Source: Mya arenaria (Eukaryota > Mollusca > Bivalvia > Myida > Myidae). Taken from it: DNA of 64,000 nucleotides. The position numbers and the translations under genes are program-made. Below are positions 29,901 through 35,459 of the stretch, in pieces. The stretch lies in assembly GCF_026914265.1 (NCBI RefSeq), contig NC_069135.1, positions 23,243,639 to 23,307,638 on the forward strand, written 5' to 3'. The notes beneath the pieces are model-generated. The model ran no database searches, had not been told where the DNA came from, and was given only the letters and a program-made list of their open reading frames with translations. Numbering within the stretch: the first letter of the stretch is position 1; the number at the start of each line of letters is the position of its first letter.

Positions 29901-31963
29901 TAACGGCAGAACGGGAAATGTTACTTATGGAGCAGAAAATGCAGATAGATGACAATCAAAACAAGGTGCTCTATTTGTTATAAAAATGTTCATAAATGTA
30001 GGGGCTTCAGGGCTTTGGTGACTGGGTCTGGGCAGTGTTGTGAGAAAAGAGCTGATCTTACATTTTGTTGTTGACTGACTTTGTGTTTGTGTATTAGTAT
30101 AGGAACAACATTGTTAATGTGATCATATTGATAAAGAGGTCTAGAAAATTAATCTCTTTGATAATGCTACTGAATAACATGTACTAGTACCATATACTAA
30201 ATTAAACTCCTACTTCTTTTAAACTTATTGAATAAATTAAAAATTGCCATGCAGACAATGCCCTTTTATGGCTTTGATGTGTAGAGATTAAGAAGGAACT
30301 ATTTCTCATCCCCTTACAGATTGAGGAACTGCAATCCGACCTTGAAAAGGCACGAGCCTGCACAAAGGAGTACACAAGCAAGTTGTCCTCGTATGTGAAA
30401 CAGCTGGAAGACAAAGATGTGAAACTGAAACGTATGAGTGCTGACAGACATAAACAGATGGAGGAGGTTTTCGACATGAAGTGAGAATTTTTAACCTTTA
30501 TGACAAGTTTGATGATTTAATTGTTAATTCTAAATTTATGAATAACACATGAAGTGAGAATGTTTTACCTGTATGCCAAGTTTGATGAGTTTTATAGTTT
30601 AATCCAACTCTATGGGATAGTGACAAAAATTGTAAATTTCAAGTCTTTATGCCAAGTTTAATGATTGTACATTCTTAGTTCATATTTTTTCCATATAAAC
30701 TTTGCTTTCAGGCTTTCACAAGCATGATTTTAATTACTGGCAATAATCACTCATTAGGTGGTCTAAAAGTGATACAATTGTGAGTTGTTTTATATAATCA
30801 GTATGAAATTTCATTGGTGCATTTAACATAAAATACTTCCATAGATTTAAAATCAAGTGAATTTTTTCGACATGCCTTGCACCTTATGATGTCATGAAAC
30901 AAAAAGTACATGGAGGAATTATACAAGACATTTTTCCTGCCCTTCCTTGTGAGATCATTCAGTTTTTACCTTATTCACAGACAAGAGGCCTTGACCTCAG
31001 CCATCAGCGAGAAAGACGCCAACATCGCTCTTCTTGAAATGACGAGCACTAAGAAACAACGCAACATGGAAGAAATCGATAAACTCAGCAGAGAAAAGGA
31101 CCATTTAAACAATCAACTGAAGGAACTGGTAAAAAATTGCCACACAAATTTGAATATCCTACATATTAGCTTGTCTGTTTTTGGAAAAGGAAAATATTGA
31201 GGTATTGTCAAAGCATTGCTGTTGTAGTGATAATGCTTTATTGACTGCGGCCTTTACTCCGAAATACATGCAATTTGGTACACATGTTACCCATAACACT
31301 TTACATAGTTTACAAAATTAATGAATTGTCCAGTATTGACATTATATATGATCGTGTATAATTGGATATAACTTGTACTTGAAAGCTTGCTGATATTTGT
31401 ATAAATACCCGTCCTTATTATAATGTACATTTTGTCTTAAACTTGTACAATGTATACATTCCTGAATGACATATAGCACTAAAAAGTAGTCCACATGTAC
31501 ACATACCTGCTTGACAAATAGCACTAAAAAGTAGTCCACATGTACACATACCTGCTTGACAAATAGCACAAAAAGTAGTCCACATGTACACATACCTGCT
31601 TGACAAATAGCACAAAAAGTAGTCCACATGTACACATACCTGCTTGACAAATAGCACTGAAAAGTAGTCCACATGTACACATACCTGCTTGACAAATAGC
31701 ACAAAAAGTAGTCCACATGTTCACAATTGTATAAAGCAAATTCTCTGTTAATAAAAAAAAAATTGTTTCAGATTCAAAACAGAACGCGGTACCTCCAGGA
31801 ACGAAGTAAAAGCCACAACAAGAGATCAAAATCAAAAACTCCTGAGACAACTAGAAGGGCTGACGAGCGTCGAAAAAGTGACGACCAGAAATCTTCCACG
31901 CAGACTTCACCATCTAGTAAAGACTCGTCAGATGTAGATACAAATCATGTTGAACAAACATAA
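1968..31963 (+). CDS. ERC: ELKS/RAB6-interacting/CAST family protein (ERC/bruchpilot-like), 15 coding exons
   Basis: Complete ERC-family scaffold, about 1,118 residues, the length of vertebrate ERC1. Members of this family sit at presynaptic active zones and cortical plasma-membrane platforms, binding RIM, liprin-alpha, calcium-channel partners and Rab6. Coding exons: 1968-2990, 10840-11223, 14486-14584, 17108-17251, 17886-18053, 21971-22138, 22604-22749, 25847-25970, 27630-27770, 28246-28436, 28901-29036, 29834-29965, 30320-30480, 30981-31128, 31772-31963; every junction is AG/GT and in phase. The N-terminal 270 residues are Ser/Asn-rich and disordered; the rest is nearly continuous coiled coil. 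Diagnostic motifs are MNSIKTFWSPELKKER (about residue 300), ETQKQTLAARDESIKKLLEM, RIEELEEALRES and QEALTSAISEKDANIALLEM. The start chosen is MFKRKKK; the upstream frame uses only a TTG. The C-terminus ends VEQT and lacks the vertebrate GIWA PDZ ligand and any Rab11-FIP-like tail. Family assignment is very secure; exon edges are by eye. Confidence 0.95.
3961..4124. mobile_element. Fold-back MITE (hairpin of about 160 bp)
   Basis: Two arms of about 53 bases are near-perfect inverted repeats. The left arm contains CATGTTTTTTTTTAAATGGG and GGCGGGATTGACATT; the right arm contains AATGTCAACCCTGCCCCCAT and ends near 4,124. A loop of about 50 bases separates them. No coding capacity is seen. A small non-autonomous DNA element is the simplest reading. 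Confidence 0.7.
4980..5130. repeat. Dispersed repeat with 'GGGCTTG' motifs
   Basis: The stretch has several GGGCTTG/CAAGCCC blocks (AAGCCCTGCACTGG, AGCAGGGCTTGTTC). An inverted related copy is at 27,045-27,165 in ERC intron 8 (GAACAAGCCCGAG, CTGTACAGGGCTTGG). The element class is unknown. Confidence 0.45.
5839..5950 (+). repeat. Degenerate copy of the hAT-like element end
   Basis: It resembles the left end of the element at 6,764: GGTGCTTCTGCCAGGGTTAG then AAAAGGGCAGGA. The copy is short and lacks a recognisable right end. Confidence 0.4.
6601..8275 (+). repeat. Old tandem duplication (about 115 bp) interrupted by a hAT-like insertion
   Basis: The first unit is at about 6,601-6,715. The second begins at about 6,716, runs to 6,763, is interrupted, and resumes at 8,224. 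Both carry CTCCTGTGTATAGATTCAAT and ATAACACAGGATGGTCT. The interruption coincides exactly with the element ends given in the next entry. Confidence 0.75.
6764..8215. mobile_element. Non-autonomous hAT-like DNA transposon, 1.45 kb
   Basis: Terminal inverted repeats CAGTGCTCCAGCCAGG and GCTAGCTGGAGCACTG bound the element. The flanks are ATGTGAAC (6,756-6,763) and CTGTGAAC (8,216-8,223), matching at 7 of 8 positions, as expected for an aged 8-bp hAT target duplication. Termini of CAGTG type also fit hAT. No transposase frame is present. Inside are a run of 17 G at 6,851 and a G9/C8 hairpin at about 6,901-6,918. Confidence 0.75.
8281..9550 (+). other. Intron 1 stretch with nothing recognised
   Basis: AT-rich intronic sequence. 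The short open frames here lack any recognisable domain, splice context or repeated structure. Confidence 0.4.
9560..9700 (-). repeat. SINE-like, tRNA-derived repeat (reverse orientation)
   Basis: Read on the minus strand it has a box A-like GGTTAGCTCACTCACTTCC and, about 25 bases later, a box B-like GGATTGATTCC, as in a tRNA-derived SINE head. No intact tRNA fold is apparent and no poly(A) tail was identified. Confidence 0.4.
10840..11223 (+). CDS. ERC: ERC coding exon 2 (residues 342-469)
   Basis: The acceptor is TTTTTCCATTCCAG|AAACATG and the donor CTTAAAGAG|GTGAGT, phase 0 at both ends. It encodes coiled coil including the highly conserved TQKQTLAARDESIKKLLEML, which matches the vertebrate ERC segment at the same relative place. 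Confidence 0.93.
11643..12704. mobile_element. TTAA-flanked fold-back MITE, copy 1 (interrupted)
   Basis: It is flanked by TTAA at 11,639-11,642 and 12,705-12,708, with ends AGTTAAACTCTCACAGATT and GGAGTGCAGCT. Removing the nested 715-bp element and one TTA leaves about 344 bp, which matches the 306-355 bp of the uninterrupted copies at 41,329, 46,732, 52,057 and 53,910. Confidence 0.75.
11689..12403. mobile_element. Harbinger-like MITE nested inside the TTAA MITE
   Basis: Ends GGCCTCACCAAATT and AATTTGGTGTGGCC are inverted repeats matching at 13 of 14 positions. They are flanked by TTA at 11,686-11,688 and 12,404-12,406. TTA target sites and GG-initial ends fit the PIF/Harbinger superfamily. 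The outer sequence TTTTGTCTTGGAATGAGCC, known from the other copies, is exactly split here. No transposase is visible in the 715 bp. Confidence 0.75.
12710..14485 (+). other. Intron 2 remainder; short duplicated patches only
   Basis: There are two loosely related copies of a 130-bp patch (TGAAGTTTCGTTGA near 12,790 and TGAAGTTTTGTTGATTTGAA near 12,900). A second pair around 13,460 and 13,565 shares GTTCTGA and CCCCACAAAACAAAT. No exon or RNA gene is recognised. Confidence 0.4.
14486..14584 (+). CDS. ERC: ERC coding exon 3 (residues 470-502)
   Basis: Acceptor TAATATTTCAG|AGACTG, donor GAAGCAAAG|GTAACA, phase 0 at both ends. It encodes RLSQLTDELESAQVQLKQLP and then SSTHTMQAIMEAK, coiled coil aligning with the 'KTKALQTVIEMKD' region of vertebrate ERC. 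Two decayed copies follow it downstream. Confidence 0.9.
14700..14926 (+). pseudogene. Two decayed tandem copies of ERC exon 3
   Basis: Copy 1 (about 14,700-14,765) matches the exon 3 end: CCCAGTACCTATATCATATA then AGCAATCATGGAAACCAAG. Its donor GT has been changed to TT. Copy 2 (about 14,863-14,926) matches GGTACAACTCTAACAGCTGC and CCCATACCAAGCAGGCAATC and keeps a donor-like AAAG|GTAAGG. Spacing is about 181 and 170 bases, and the CCACC/CTCCC-rich flanks between the units also align, so this is a three-unit tandem duplication. Neither copy has a matching acceptor. Confidence 0.75.
15770..15935 (+). repeat. Dispersed repeat, copy A ('GGAGAGCCCTATAAAGGGCT')
   Basis: It shares the ordered blocks AGGAGAGCCCT, AAAAGCCGGTTTTGCTTC, GTTTCAGCCCTTAAGCTGCC and ATCACACTCCTG with 21,780-21,930 and, partly, 23,130-23,220. 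It is an interspersed element of unknown class in three ERC introns. Confidence 0.55.
16371..16565 (+). repeat. Perfect-like tandem duplication, two units of 97 bp
   Basis: TTCCTTATGTTCGGAATATT at 16,371 recurs as TTCCTTATGTCCGGAATATT at 16,468. The following CATCATCA and TAGGTAGAATTTTAATTT/TTGGTAGAATTTTAATTT blocks repeat at the same spacing. Few mismatches imply a fairly recent event. Confidence 0.85.
16966..17070 (+). pseudogene. Decayed copy of ERC exon 4 with its acceptor
   Basis: TTTTTATCCAG|GGTTCAAGGATTTCT aligns with the real TTTTTACCCAG|GATTCAAGAATTTCT 142 bases downstream. The match continues through AGATTTGGAAAAGAAGGCGT and CCAAGATGGCAGCGTGAAAA. Relative to exon 4 it has one extra base before GGCGTG (79 against 78), which breaks the frame, and no GT donor where exon 4 ends. 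It is therefore a dead duplicate rather than an alternative exon. Confidence 0.8.
17108..17251 (+). CDS. ERC: ERC coding exon 4 (residues 503-550)
   Basis: Acceptor TTTTTACCCAG|GATTCA, donor GCTGAG|GTAAGG, phase 0. It encodes DSRISALEKELGNLEERLHR then FGEEGVSSQDGSLKRDI, matching ERC 'DSKISSMERGLRDLEEEI'. The ending WKEKALRAE is lineage-specific. Confidence 0.92.
17886..18053 (+). CDS. ERC: ERC coding exon 5 (residues 551-606)
   Basis: Acceptor TTTTTTCCCAG|CTTGAG, donor GCTGAT|GTAAGG, phase 0. The coiled-coil sequence LKMKVDTLTNQQTERQHYID then VLKDQIKSKEQQSS aligns with ERC 'LQTKLETLTNQFSDSKQHIE'. Its 3' end and donor resemble the downstream minisatellite unit. Confidence 0.92.
18206..18662 (+). 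repeat. Minisatellite (40 bp) resembling the exon 5 end plus donor
   Basis: Five or so units of about 40 bp (18,465-18,662) read GCTGACGTATGGGTCTTAGC then TTGTTGTTTTCCATGCTAAG. Two diverged units lie at 18,206-18,262. The variants TCCATGTTTGAAGCTGACGT and TCCATGTTTAAATCTGATGT align with the exon 5 junction TCCATGTTTAACGCTGAT|GT and the following AAGGGTTTGTC. I infer the array grew from the exon-donor junction. Confidence 0.7.
19680..20480 (+). repeat. Tandem repeat, about 165-bp unit, 4-5 diverged copies
   Basis: Units share CCTTTCATTCAATTGA/CCCTTCATTCAATTGACTTA, ACTTCACACAGTTGTTCAG, ATGAGGTTA(G/C)ATAACTCC, TTATGGCCCCTGATTGACT and GTTTTAGGGCAGGTTGGGAT. This is internal satellite of a dispersed element; a characteristic element end CTTACGACAGCTCTTGTTTA is at about 20,833-20,852. 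Confidence 0.75.
20500..20860 (+). repeat. A/T-rich runs and right end of the tandem-repeat element
   Basis: T-rich blocks at 20,510-20,660 are followed by AGTCGAGCACGCTGTCTTAC and GACAGCTCTTG. The GACAGCTCT end is shared with elements ending near 33,700 and 37,680. No gene is seen. Confidence 0.5.
21595..21660 (+). pseudogene. Decayed copy of the 5' part of ERC exon 6
   Basis: TTCAATTTTAG|ATTTATGAGCTATGAG, then AGAGACTTATAGAGGAATAT and CATGGACAAGAAGTTGAGC, align with exon 6 (ATTGATGATCTTCGAGAGAG ACTTAGAGAG ... ATAGACAAAAAGTCGAG). The copy has an in-frame TGA at codon 5. It lies about 375 bases upstream of the true exon. Confidence 0.7.
21780..21930 (+). repeat. Dispersed repeat, copy B
   Basis: Related to 15,770-15,935, with shared AGGGGAGCCCTCAAAAGAGC, AAGCCAATTTTGCTTCTGG, GTTTCAGCCCTTCAGTTGCC and TATCACATCCCTGAC. 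It ends about 40 bases before the exon 6 acceptor. Confidence 0.55.
21971..22138 (+). CDS. ERC: ERC coding exon 6 (residues 607-662)
   Basis: Acceptor TGCTATTTCAG|ATTGAT, donor CAGAGAAAG|GTATAA, phase 0. It encodes IDDLRERLREKDATIDKKSS ... RDNIEIKERKISVLQRK, matching the vertebrate 'DMLDVKERKVNVLQKKIENL' segment. Confidence 0.92.
22604..22749 (+). CDS. ERC: ERC coding exon 7 (residues 663-711, last codon split)
   Basis: Acceptor TGTCGACGTCAG|GTTGAC, donor ATTGAAAG|GTAGTT, leaving phase 2. It encodes VDNLEELLSEKEDQLLQIKS then a Ser-rich stretch and AISAMEESIGEKDRQIER, matching ERC 'TALTTLEEALAEKERTIERL'. Confidence 0.92.
22838..22892 (+). pseudogene. Decayed copy of part of ERC exon 7
   Basis: TCATCAGACAGTGGCATATC, TGCAATGAATAAAAG and CGGGGTGAAAAAG align with exon 7 TCTTCCGACAGTGCCATATC, TGCCATGGAGGAATC and TAGGCGAAAAAG. 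It begins about 90 bases downstream of the real donor. No splice sites are retained. Confidence 0.65.
23130..23292 (+). pseudogene. Dispersed repeat copy C plus a second exon 6 fragment
   Basis: The first part (AAGCAAGGAGAGCCCTGGAA, AACAGGTTTACTTCTGCTGC) matches the repeat just upstream of exon 6. The second (TGTGAGAGAGACTTATAGAG at about 23,266) matches the decayed exon 6 copy at 21,607 almost exactly. This suggests that the block 'repeat plus exon 6 start' was duplicated across exons 6-7. Confidence 0.6.
23817..25480. repeat. Dispersed element with about 145-bp tandem repeats, 1.66 kb
   Basis: The ends are inverted repeats: TAGCTCCACTGGCCGAAGG at 23,821 and CCTTTTGGCCAGTGGAGTAT at about 25,460. 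After a GTGCGTGC run come roughly ten units of about 145 bp with GAAACTTGACAGAAATGTTC, TTGCTCAAATGGTTC, CACTGCACAACATGGC and CTAAAAATAG motifs. Two adjacent units are themselves duplicated at a 291-base offset. The overlapping open frames are repeat artefacts. Confidence 0.8.
25847..25970 (+). CDS. ERC: ERC coding exon 8 (residues 711-752)
   Basis: Acceptor ACTTTTACAG|GTTAAAG completes the Arg codon split from exon 7; donor GATAAACAG|GTAGTC, phase 0. It encodes LKEQRDILELEHQQECERLE ... LQLELSDKQ, aligning with ERC 'IERLKEQRDRDEREKQEEI'. Confidence 0.92.
26001..26116. mobile_element. Fold-back MITE, 116 bp, next to the exon 8 donor
   Basis: Arms CCATGGCTGAGAGTGTAAGA plus TAGGTTCATCCCGACCC and their inverted partner GGGTTGGAATGAACCTATCT plus TACAAAAGCAGCTATGG form a near-complete hairpin with a 20-base loop. 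It starts 31 bases after the exon 8 donor. Confidence 0.75.
26117..27629 (+). other. Intron 8 remainder; dispersed fragments only
   Basis: It contains a weak inverted pair CTCCCACCTCAG (26,130) / CTGAGGTGGGAG (26,558) and an inverted copy of the GGGCTTG repeat at 27,045-27,165. At 27,300-27,430 there is a GGACAAAATC-rich patch. No exon is recognised. Confidence 0.4.
27630..27770 (+). CDS. ERC: ERC coding exon 9 (residues 753-799)
   Basis: Acceptor CCTATTTTCAG|ACTGAG, donor ATTGAGAAG|GTTTGT, phase 0. It encodes TELCELREEVSELKSSRYKA then DTRLRQLELNICEKDSEIS, aligning with the ERC 'LKKDSRLKTLEIALEQKKEE' region. Confidence 0.92.
28246..28436 (+). CDS. ERC: ERC coding exon 10 (residues 800-863, last codon split)
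   Basis: Acceptor TTAACATTACAG|TTGAAG, donor CTTCAAGA|GTATGT, phase 2. It encodes EMKSAQTEVDRLLELIKDME and neighbours, a clear match to ERC 'KAQAEVDRLLEILKEVENEK'. Confidence 0.94.
28901..29036 (+). CDS. ERC: ERC coding exon 11 (residues 863-908)
   Basis: Acceptor GCCATTTTCAG|TACAAT completes GA|T (Asp); donor CACCTTAAG|GTTTGC, phase 0. It encodes KQKNAHLLEEARRREEDIGT, matching ERC 'KKKSAQMLEEARRREDNLND'. The minisatellite in the next entry starts at this donor. Confidence 0.93.
29037..29640 (+). repeat. Minisatellite of about 33-35 bp whose unit resembles the exon 11 end plus donor
   Basis: Roughly 18 units of GTTTGAACAAGTAGATACGC then TGAATATCTTAAG run from the exon 11 donor. The exon end GATGCTCAGCACCTTAAG|GTTTG aligns with each unit's GATATGCTGAATATCTTAAG|GTTTG, so nearly every unit carries a donor look-alike. 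The early period is exactly 33; later units have CCTATG variants and small insertions. Reading from exon 11 reaches TGA in the first unit. Confidence 0.85.
29834..29965 (+). CDS. ERC: ERC coding exon 12 (residues 909-952)
   Basis: Acceptor ATCTATTTTCAG|GGAACT, donor CAAAACAAG|GTGCTC, phase 0. It encodes EGRIEELEEALRESVKITAE then REMLLMEQK, nearly identical to vertebrate ERC 'DRIEELEEALRESVQITAER'. Confidence 0.95.
30320..30480 (+). CDS. ERC: ERC coding exon 13 (residues 953-1006, last codon split)
   Basis: Acceptor CATCCCCTTACAG|ATTGAG, donor GACATGAA|GTGAGA, phase 2. It encodes IEELQSDLEKARACTKEYTS ... RHKQMEEVFDMK, matching ERC 'QVEELLMAMEKVKQELESMK ... HLEEVLEMK'. Confidence 0.93.
30473..30680 (+). 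repeat. Tandem duplication of the exon 13 end and donor region (about 76-bp unit)
   Basis: ACATGAA|GTGAGAATTTTTAACC at the exon 13 end recurs as ACATGAAGTGAGAATGTTTTACC at about 30,549. The following TATGCCAAGTTTGATGA block recurs as well, and a third weaker TATGCCAAGTTTAATGA is at about 30,648. The second unit keeps a usable-looking donor. Confidence 0.75.
30981..31128 (+). CDS. ERC: ERC coding exon 14 (residues 1006-1055)
   Basis: Acceptor CTTATTCACAG|ACAAGAG completes AA|A (Lys); donor AAGGAACTG|GTAAAA, phase 0. It encodes QEALTSAISEKDANIALLEM, the most conserved ERC C-terminal motif. Confidence 0.95.
31455..31722. repeat. Minisatellite of about 44-45 bp, six units
   Basis: Units of AGCACTAAAAAGTAGTCCAC then ATGTACACATACCTGCTTGA repeat at 44-45-base spacing just before the last ERC exon. 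Antisense open frames across it only reflect the repeat. It does not resemble any ERC exon. Confidence 0.9.
31772..31963 (+). CDS. ERC: ERC coding exon 15 and stop (residues 1056-1118)
   Basis: Acceptor AAATTGTTTCAG|ATTCAA. It opens IQNRTRYLQERSKSHNKRSK, aligning with ERC 'QTQNRMKLM'. A Lys/Arg/Ser/Thr-rich, probably disordered tail follows, ending NHVEQT and TAA. There is no GIWA-type PDZ ligand and no histidine-rich run as in vertebrates. Alternative last exons are possible but not seen. Confidence 0.9.
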   Translation: MQNRTRYLQERSKSHNKRSKSKTPETTRRADERRKSDDQKSSTQTSPSSKDSSDVDTNHVEQT

Positions 31964-32345
31964 CACTATTTTGTAGAGTATTTAAGAAATCATTATGAAT
32001 CGCTTTAATATTTGAAACCATACGAACATATTTTCTGCAATATCATTTGAAAATTTTAATGAATTTCCTTTGGTTTAAATGCTTATGTTATTTTTCAATG
32101 AGTATTAGGGCAACTCTGATATTCCGAAACATTTTTGTACATTTCAATGGTTTGCAGTCAATCCAAAGAGGGCATTGTATACTGCTATAGATCATCAACA
32201 TTGCTTGTTTATAAATTATCAATACATTTTTGAATTCTTGATAATTTCATTTTCAACAGATAAATTAATTTATCAGTATATAATAGTATGCCATATTAAA
32301 GCATGCAGTATTTAATACTTAAAATTTGTTTCAACAAAAGATATT
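31964..32345 (+). other. ERC 3' UTR (probable)
   Basis: AT-rich non-repetitive sequence after the stop. An ATTAAA polyadenylation-signal variant at about 32,296 is a candidate; no AATAAA is evident before the repeat element that begins near 32,360. The transcript end is not determined. Confidence 0.4.
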
Positions 32346-32359
32346 ATAATTATACATTT

Positions 32360-33705
32360 TTATGCCACCACAAACGAAGTTTGAGGGGGTATATAGGAGT
32401 GAGCTTGTCGGTCGGTCGGTCTGCCGGTCTGTCGGTTTTCATGGTTTCCGGACGATAACTCATGAAAGGCTAGACAGATTTGAAAAATTTTTGGTACACA
32501 GGTGTAACATCAGAAGATACAGGTCAAGTTCGATATTGGGGCTGGTTGGGCCAAGGTCAAGGTCACTGTTACTAAAAATAGAAAATGGTTTCCGGACGAT
32601 AACTCATGAAAGGCTTGACAGATTTGAAAAAAATTTGGTACACAGGTGTAACATCAGAAGATACAGGTCAAGTTCGATATTGGGGCTGGTTGGGCCAAGG
32701 TCAAGGTCACTGTTATTAAAAATAGAAAAACGGTTTCCGGACGATAACTCATGAAAGGCTTGACAGATTTGAAAAAATTTTGGTACACCGGTGTAACAGC
32801 AGAAGATACAGGTCAAGTTCGATATTGGGGCTGTCGGTGCCAAGGTCAAGGTCACTGTTACTAAAAATAGAAAAACGGTTTCCGGACGATAACTCATGAA
32901 AGGCTAGACAGATTTGAACACTTTTTGGTACACAGGTGTAACATCAGAAGATACAGTTTGGTACACAGGTGTAACATCAGAAGATATAGGTCAAGTTCGA
33001 TATTGGGGCTGGTGGGGCCAAGGTCAAGGTCACTGTTACTAAAAATAGAAAAACGGTTTCCGGACGATAAATCATGAAAGGCTTGACAGATTTGAACACT
33101 TTTTGGTACACAGGTGTAACATTAGAAGATACAGGTCAAGTTCGATATTGGGGCTGGTGGGGCCAAAGTCAAGGTCACTGTTACAAAAATAGAAAAACGG
33201 TTTCCGGACGATAAATCATGAAAGGCTTTACAGATTTGAACAATTTTTGGTACACAGGTGTAACATCAGAAGATACAGGGCAAGTTCGATATGGGGCTGG
33301 TGGGGCCAAGGTCAAGGTCACTGTTACTAAAAATAGAAAAACGGTTTACGGACGATAACTCATGAAAGGCTAGACAGATTTAAACAATTTTTGGTACACA
33401 GGTGTAACATCAGAAGATACAGGTCAAGTTCGATATTGGGGCTGGTGGGGCCAAGGTCAAGGTCACTGTTACTAAAAATAGAAAAACGGTTTCCAGACGA
33501 TAACTCATGAAAGGCTAGTTTTTCTTGTCAGCAGTGTAACTTCTAAATTACCCAACAGATTTAAATAAAACAATACATGCATGATAAAAGAAGATGCAGT
33601 GTGCAGTAACCTTGGAGTTATGGCCTCTTTTCAAAGGAATGGTTTGCCATTCCTGTGTCCAGGCGGCATTTGGGGGTATTCGTCACTCCTGTGACAGCTC
33701 TAGTT
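32360..33705. repeat. Dispersed element with eight tandem units of about 145 bp
   Basis: It begins TTTTTATGCCACCACAAACG, GGGGGTATATAGGAG and a GTCGGTCGGTCGGTC run, and ends near TCCTGTGACAGCTCTAG. Units share GGTTTCCGGACGATAACTCA, TTTGGTACACAGGTGTAACA, GATACAGGTCAAGTTCGATA and CAAGGTCAAGGTCACTGTTA. Starts are near 32,443, 32,587, 32,732, 32,878, 33,055, 33,198, 33,344 and 33,488. One unit carries an extra internal duplication of about 32 bp. Confidence 0.85.
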
Positions 33706-33719
33706 TAATTAGTTTTTGA

Positions 33720-34870
33720 AGAAAAAGAAATAATACAGGTATTTCTTGTGACAAAACCTGTTTGTTGTCTTTATTAGAAGGAAAATGATCTTTCATACCA
33801 CATTTGTTCTTGCCATATGTTTGTTATTTTTCACAAAGTATGAAATTTGTATTATTGTAAACCCCTTATTCTTTCATTCAGTTTACATTTTGGAAAGAAA
33901 ATAATTAGAAAGTCTAACATGATAACACAATATCACGCAAATACAAAAAGGAATATGTCTTATACATTTTGTTACCAAATAGACAAAGATTCTATCTTGT
34001 TTCCAATATATAACCATATTATGAACATGATATTAGGCATAAGCATACATGCCATATTAATTCCAGGAGATTTTTACCCATCTCCAGGTTCCCAAGTGGG
34101 AGGCGTTTATCCCCCGAATGTTTTTTGTGTGCATAGACTAAAATACAATTCATTTCCTTTATAACATATAAATCAATACATCGCTATCCAGTCAAAAACA
34201 AGCGCTAGTTGTTTGATAAAATGCTTTTAAAAGAATACTAAAAAAAATGGCCGCACTGGAGCAATTAATGACAATCGATGAAAATCGCCTACTTAAGGGC
34301 AAAATCCCATGGGAAGCCTTTTAGAAATATGGCATGTATGCATTAGGATAAACCATCTGGGCCCAATTCCTCGAGAAAGATTAATCATAATAAGCTTGTA
34401 TTTCATTTAGCCAATGTCCTAATTTAAACTCTTTTTACAAAATGAAATTTGTTTATTGTGATTTGTCATAAAAATGAATGCCTTTTTAAGGTCTTTTCAA
34501 ATTAAGAATGTAAACACAAGTTATACCAGAAAGAAAAATACTGAACTTAGCTTAATCCTGTAAGGGACTTAAACTGGTTCGAGGAATTAGGCCCTGGTGT
34601 TCTGATAGCAATTTAGTTTAGTTTTTTCTCTTTAATGGAGATGTGCAATATTTATTATGCGTGCTACATTTATATCACGATTCTCATGTAAATGGTATTA
34701 GTGGCATTATATGGACCTACAAGGGTGTTTAAGTCACAATTTTATCAGTTCTCAGATATGTATATATATATCTATGTAATTGTAAGTATGTGTACATTGT
34801 AGCAAAGTAATAATTTTCATTCTTTTGCTTTTTTGTGTGTTTAAGAAAACATCTGCCTTTATGTTAAGTG
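33720..34870 (+). other. Intergenic stretch with nothing recognised
   Basis: AT-rich. The open frame at 33,847-34,164 has no recognisable domain or splice context and is not called. Confidence 0.4.
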
Positions 34871-34874
34871 TAAG

Positions 34875-35450
34875 CATGTGGAAATCATGCAAAAAGTTAA
34901 TATAAAATTAGTATTGACGGTTACTCTGAAGAAATTAGCTCGGCATTATTATGCATAGTTACCATTATGAGATGTGTCGTTTTATTTTGGCTAAAAAAAG
35001 TTAAGTAGATAATCATTTATAATTAATTTACATAAAGTGAGGTAATACCAGGGTGCCAATTGGAATCTCTTTGTTGCAAGTGATTTGAAAGTTATGCTCT
35101 ATTTTGAGGATGGCGCAAAACCGTTCTAATTTAATATAAAAAGAGGAGATATGTCTGTCTTGCACTTTGTTGTTGAATTATTTTTTGCAAATTGTTTTAA
35201 TGATTTAAAGAAAAAGTTTGTGATTTAACTATAAATTATTATTTGCTTAATCATGCAAAAAGTAAAGCTATGAACTTGACAAGTTTATGCATGGTTACAA
35301 TAAAACAATGGGAAGTGTTACTATGGCTAAATACATTTAAACTTATAATTAATTTACATAAATGCCCTTCATTGCTTGGTGCCAATTCGAATCTCTTTGT
35401 TGCATTTGATTTGAAAGATATTCTGTATTATTCTTTTAGAAGTCTGTTGT
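34875..35450 (+). repeat. Diverged direct duplication (about 340-370-bp offset)
   Basis: Three ordered blocks recur: AATCATGCAAAAAGTTAA / AATCATGCAAAAAGTAAA; TATAATTAATTTACATAAAG / TATAATTAATTTACATAAAT; and GTGCCAATTGGAATCTCTTT / GTGCCAATTCGAATCTCTTT followed by GTTGCA and TGATTTGAAAG. The function is unknown. Confidence 0.7.
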
Positions 35451-35459
35451 TGAATTATG

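Noticed and set aside
31342..31850. Minus-strand frames with CAICQAGMCTCG repeats
   Set aside because: Artefacts of the 44-45-bp minisatellite upstream of the last ERC exon.
32362..32897. Open frames with RSRSLLLKIE-like repeats
   Set aside because: Translation of the 145-bp tandem units of a dispersed element.
33847..34164. 105-codon frame between the two convergent genes
   Set aside because: AT-driven composition, no domain, no splice sites in phase with a neighbour.
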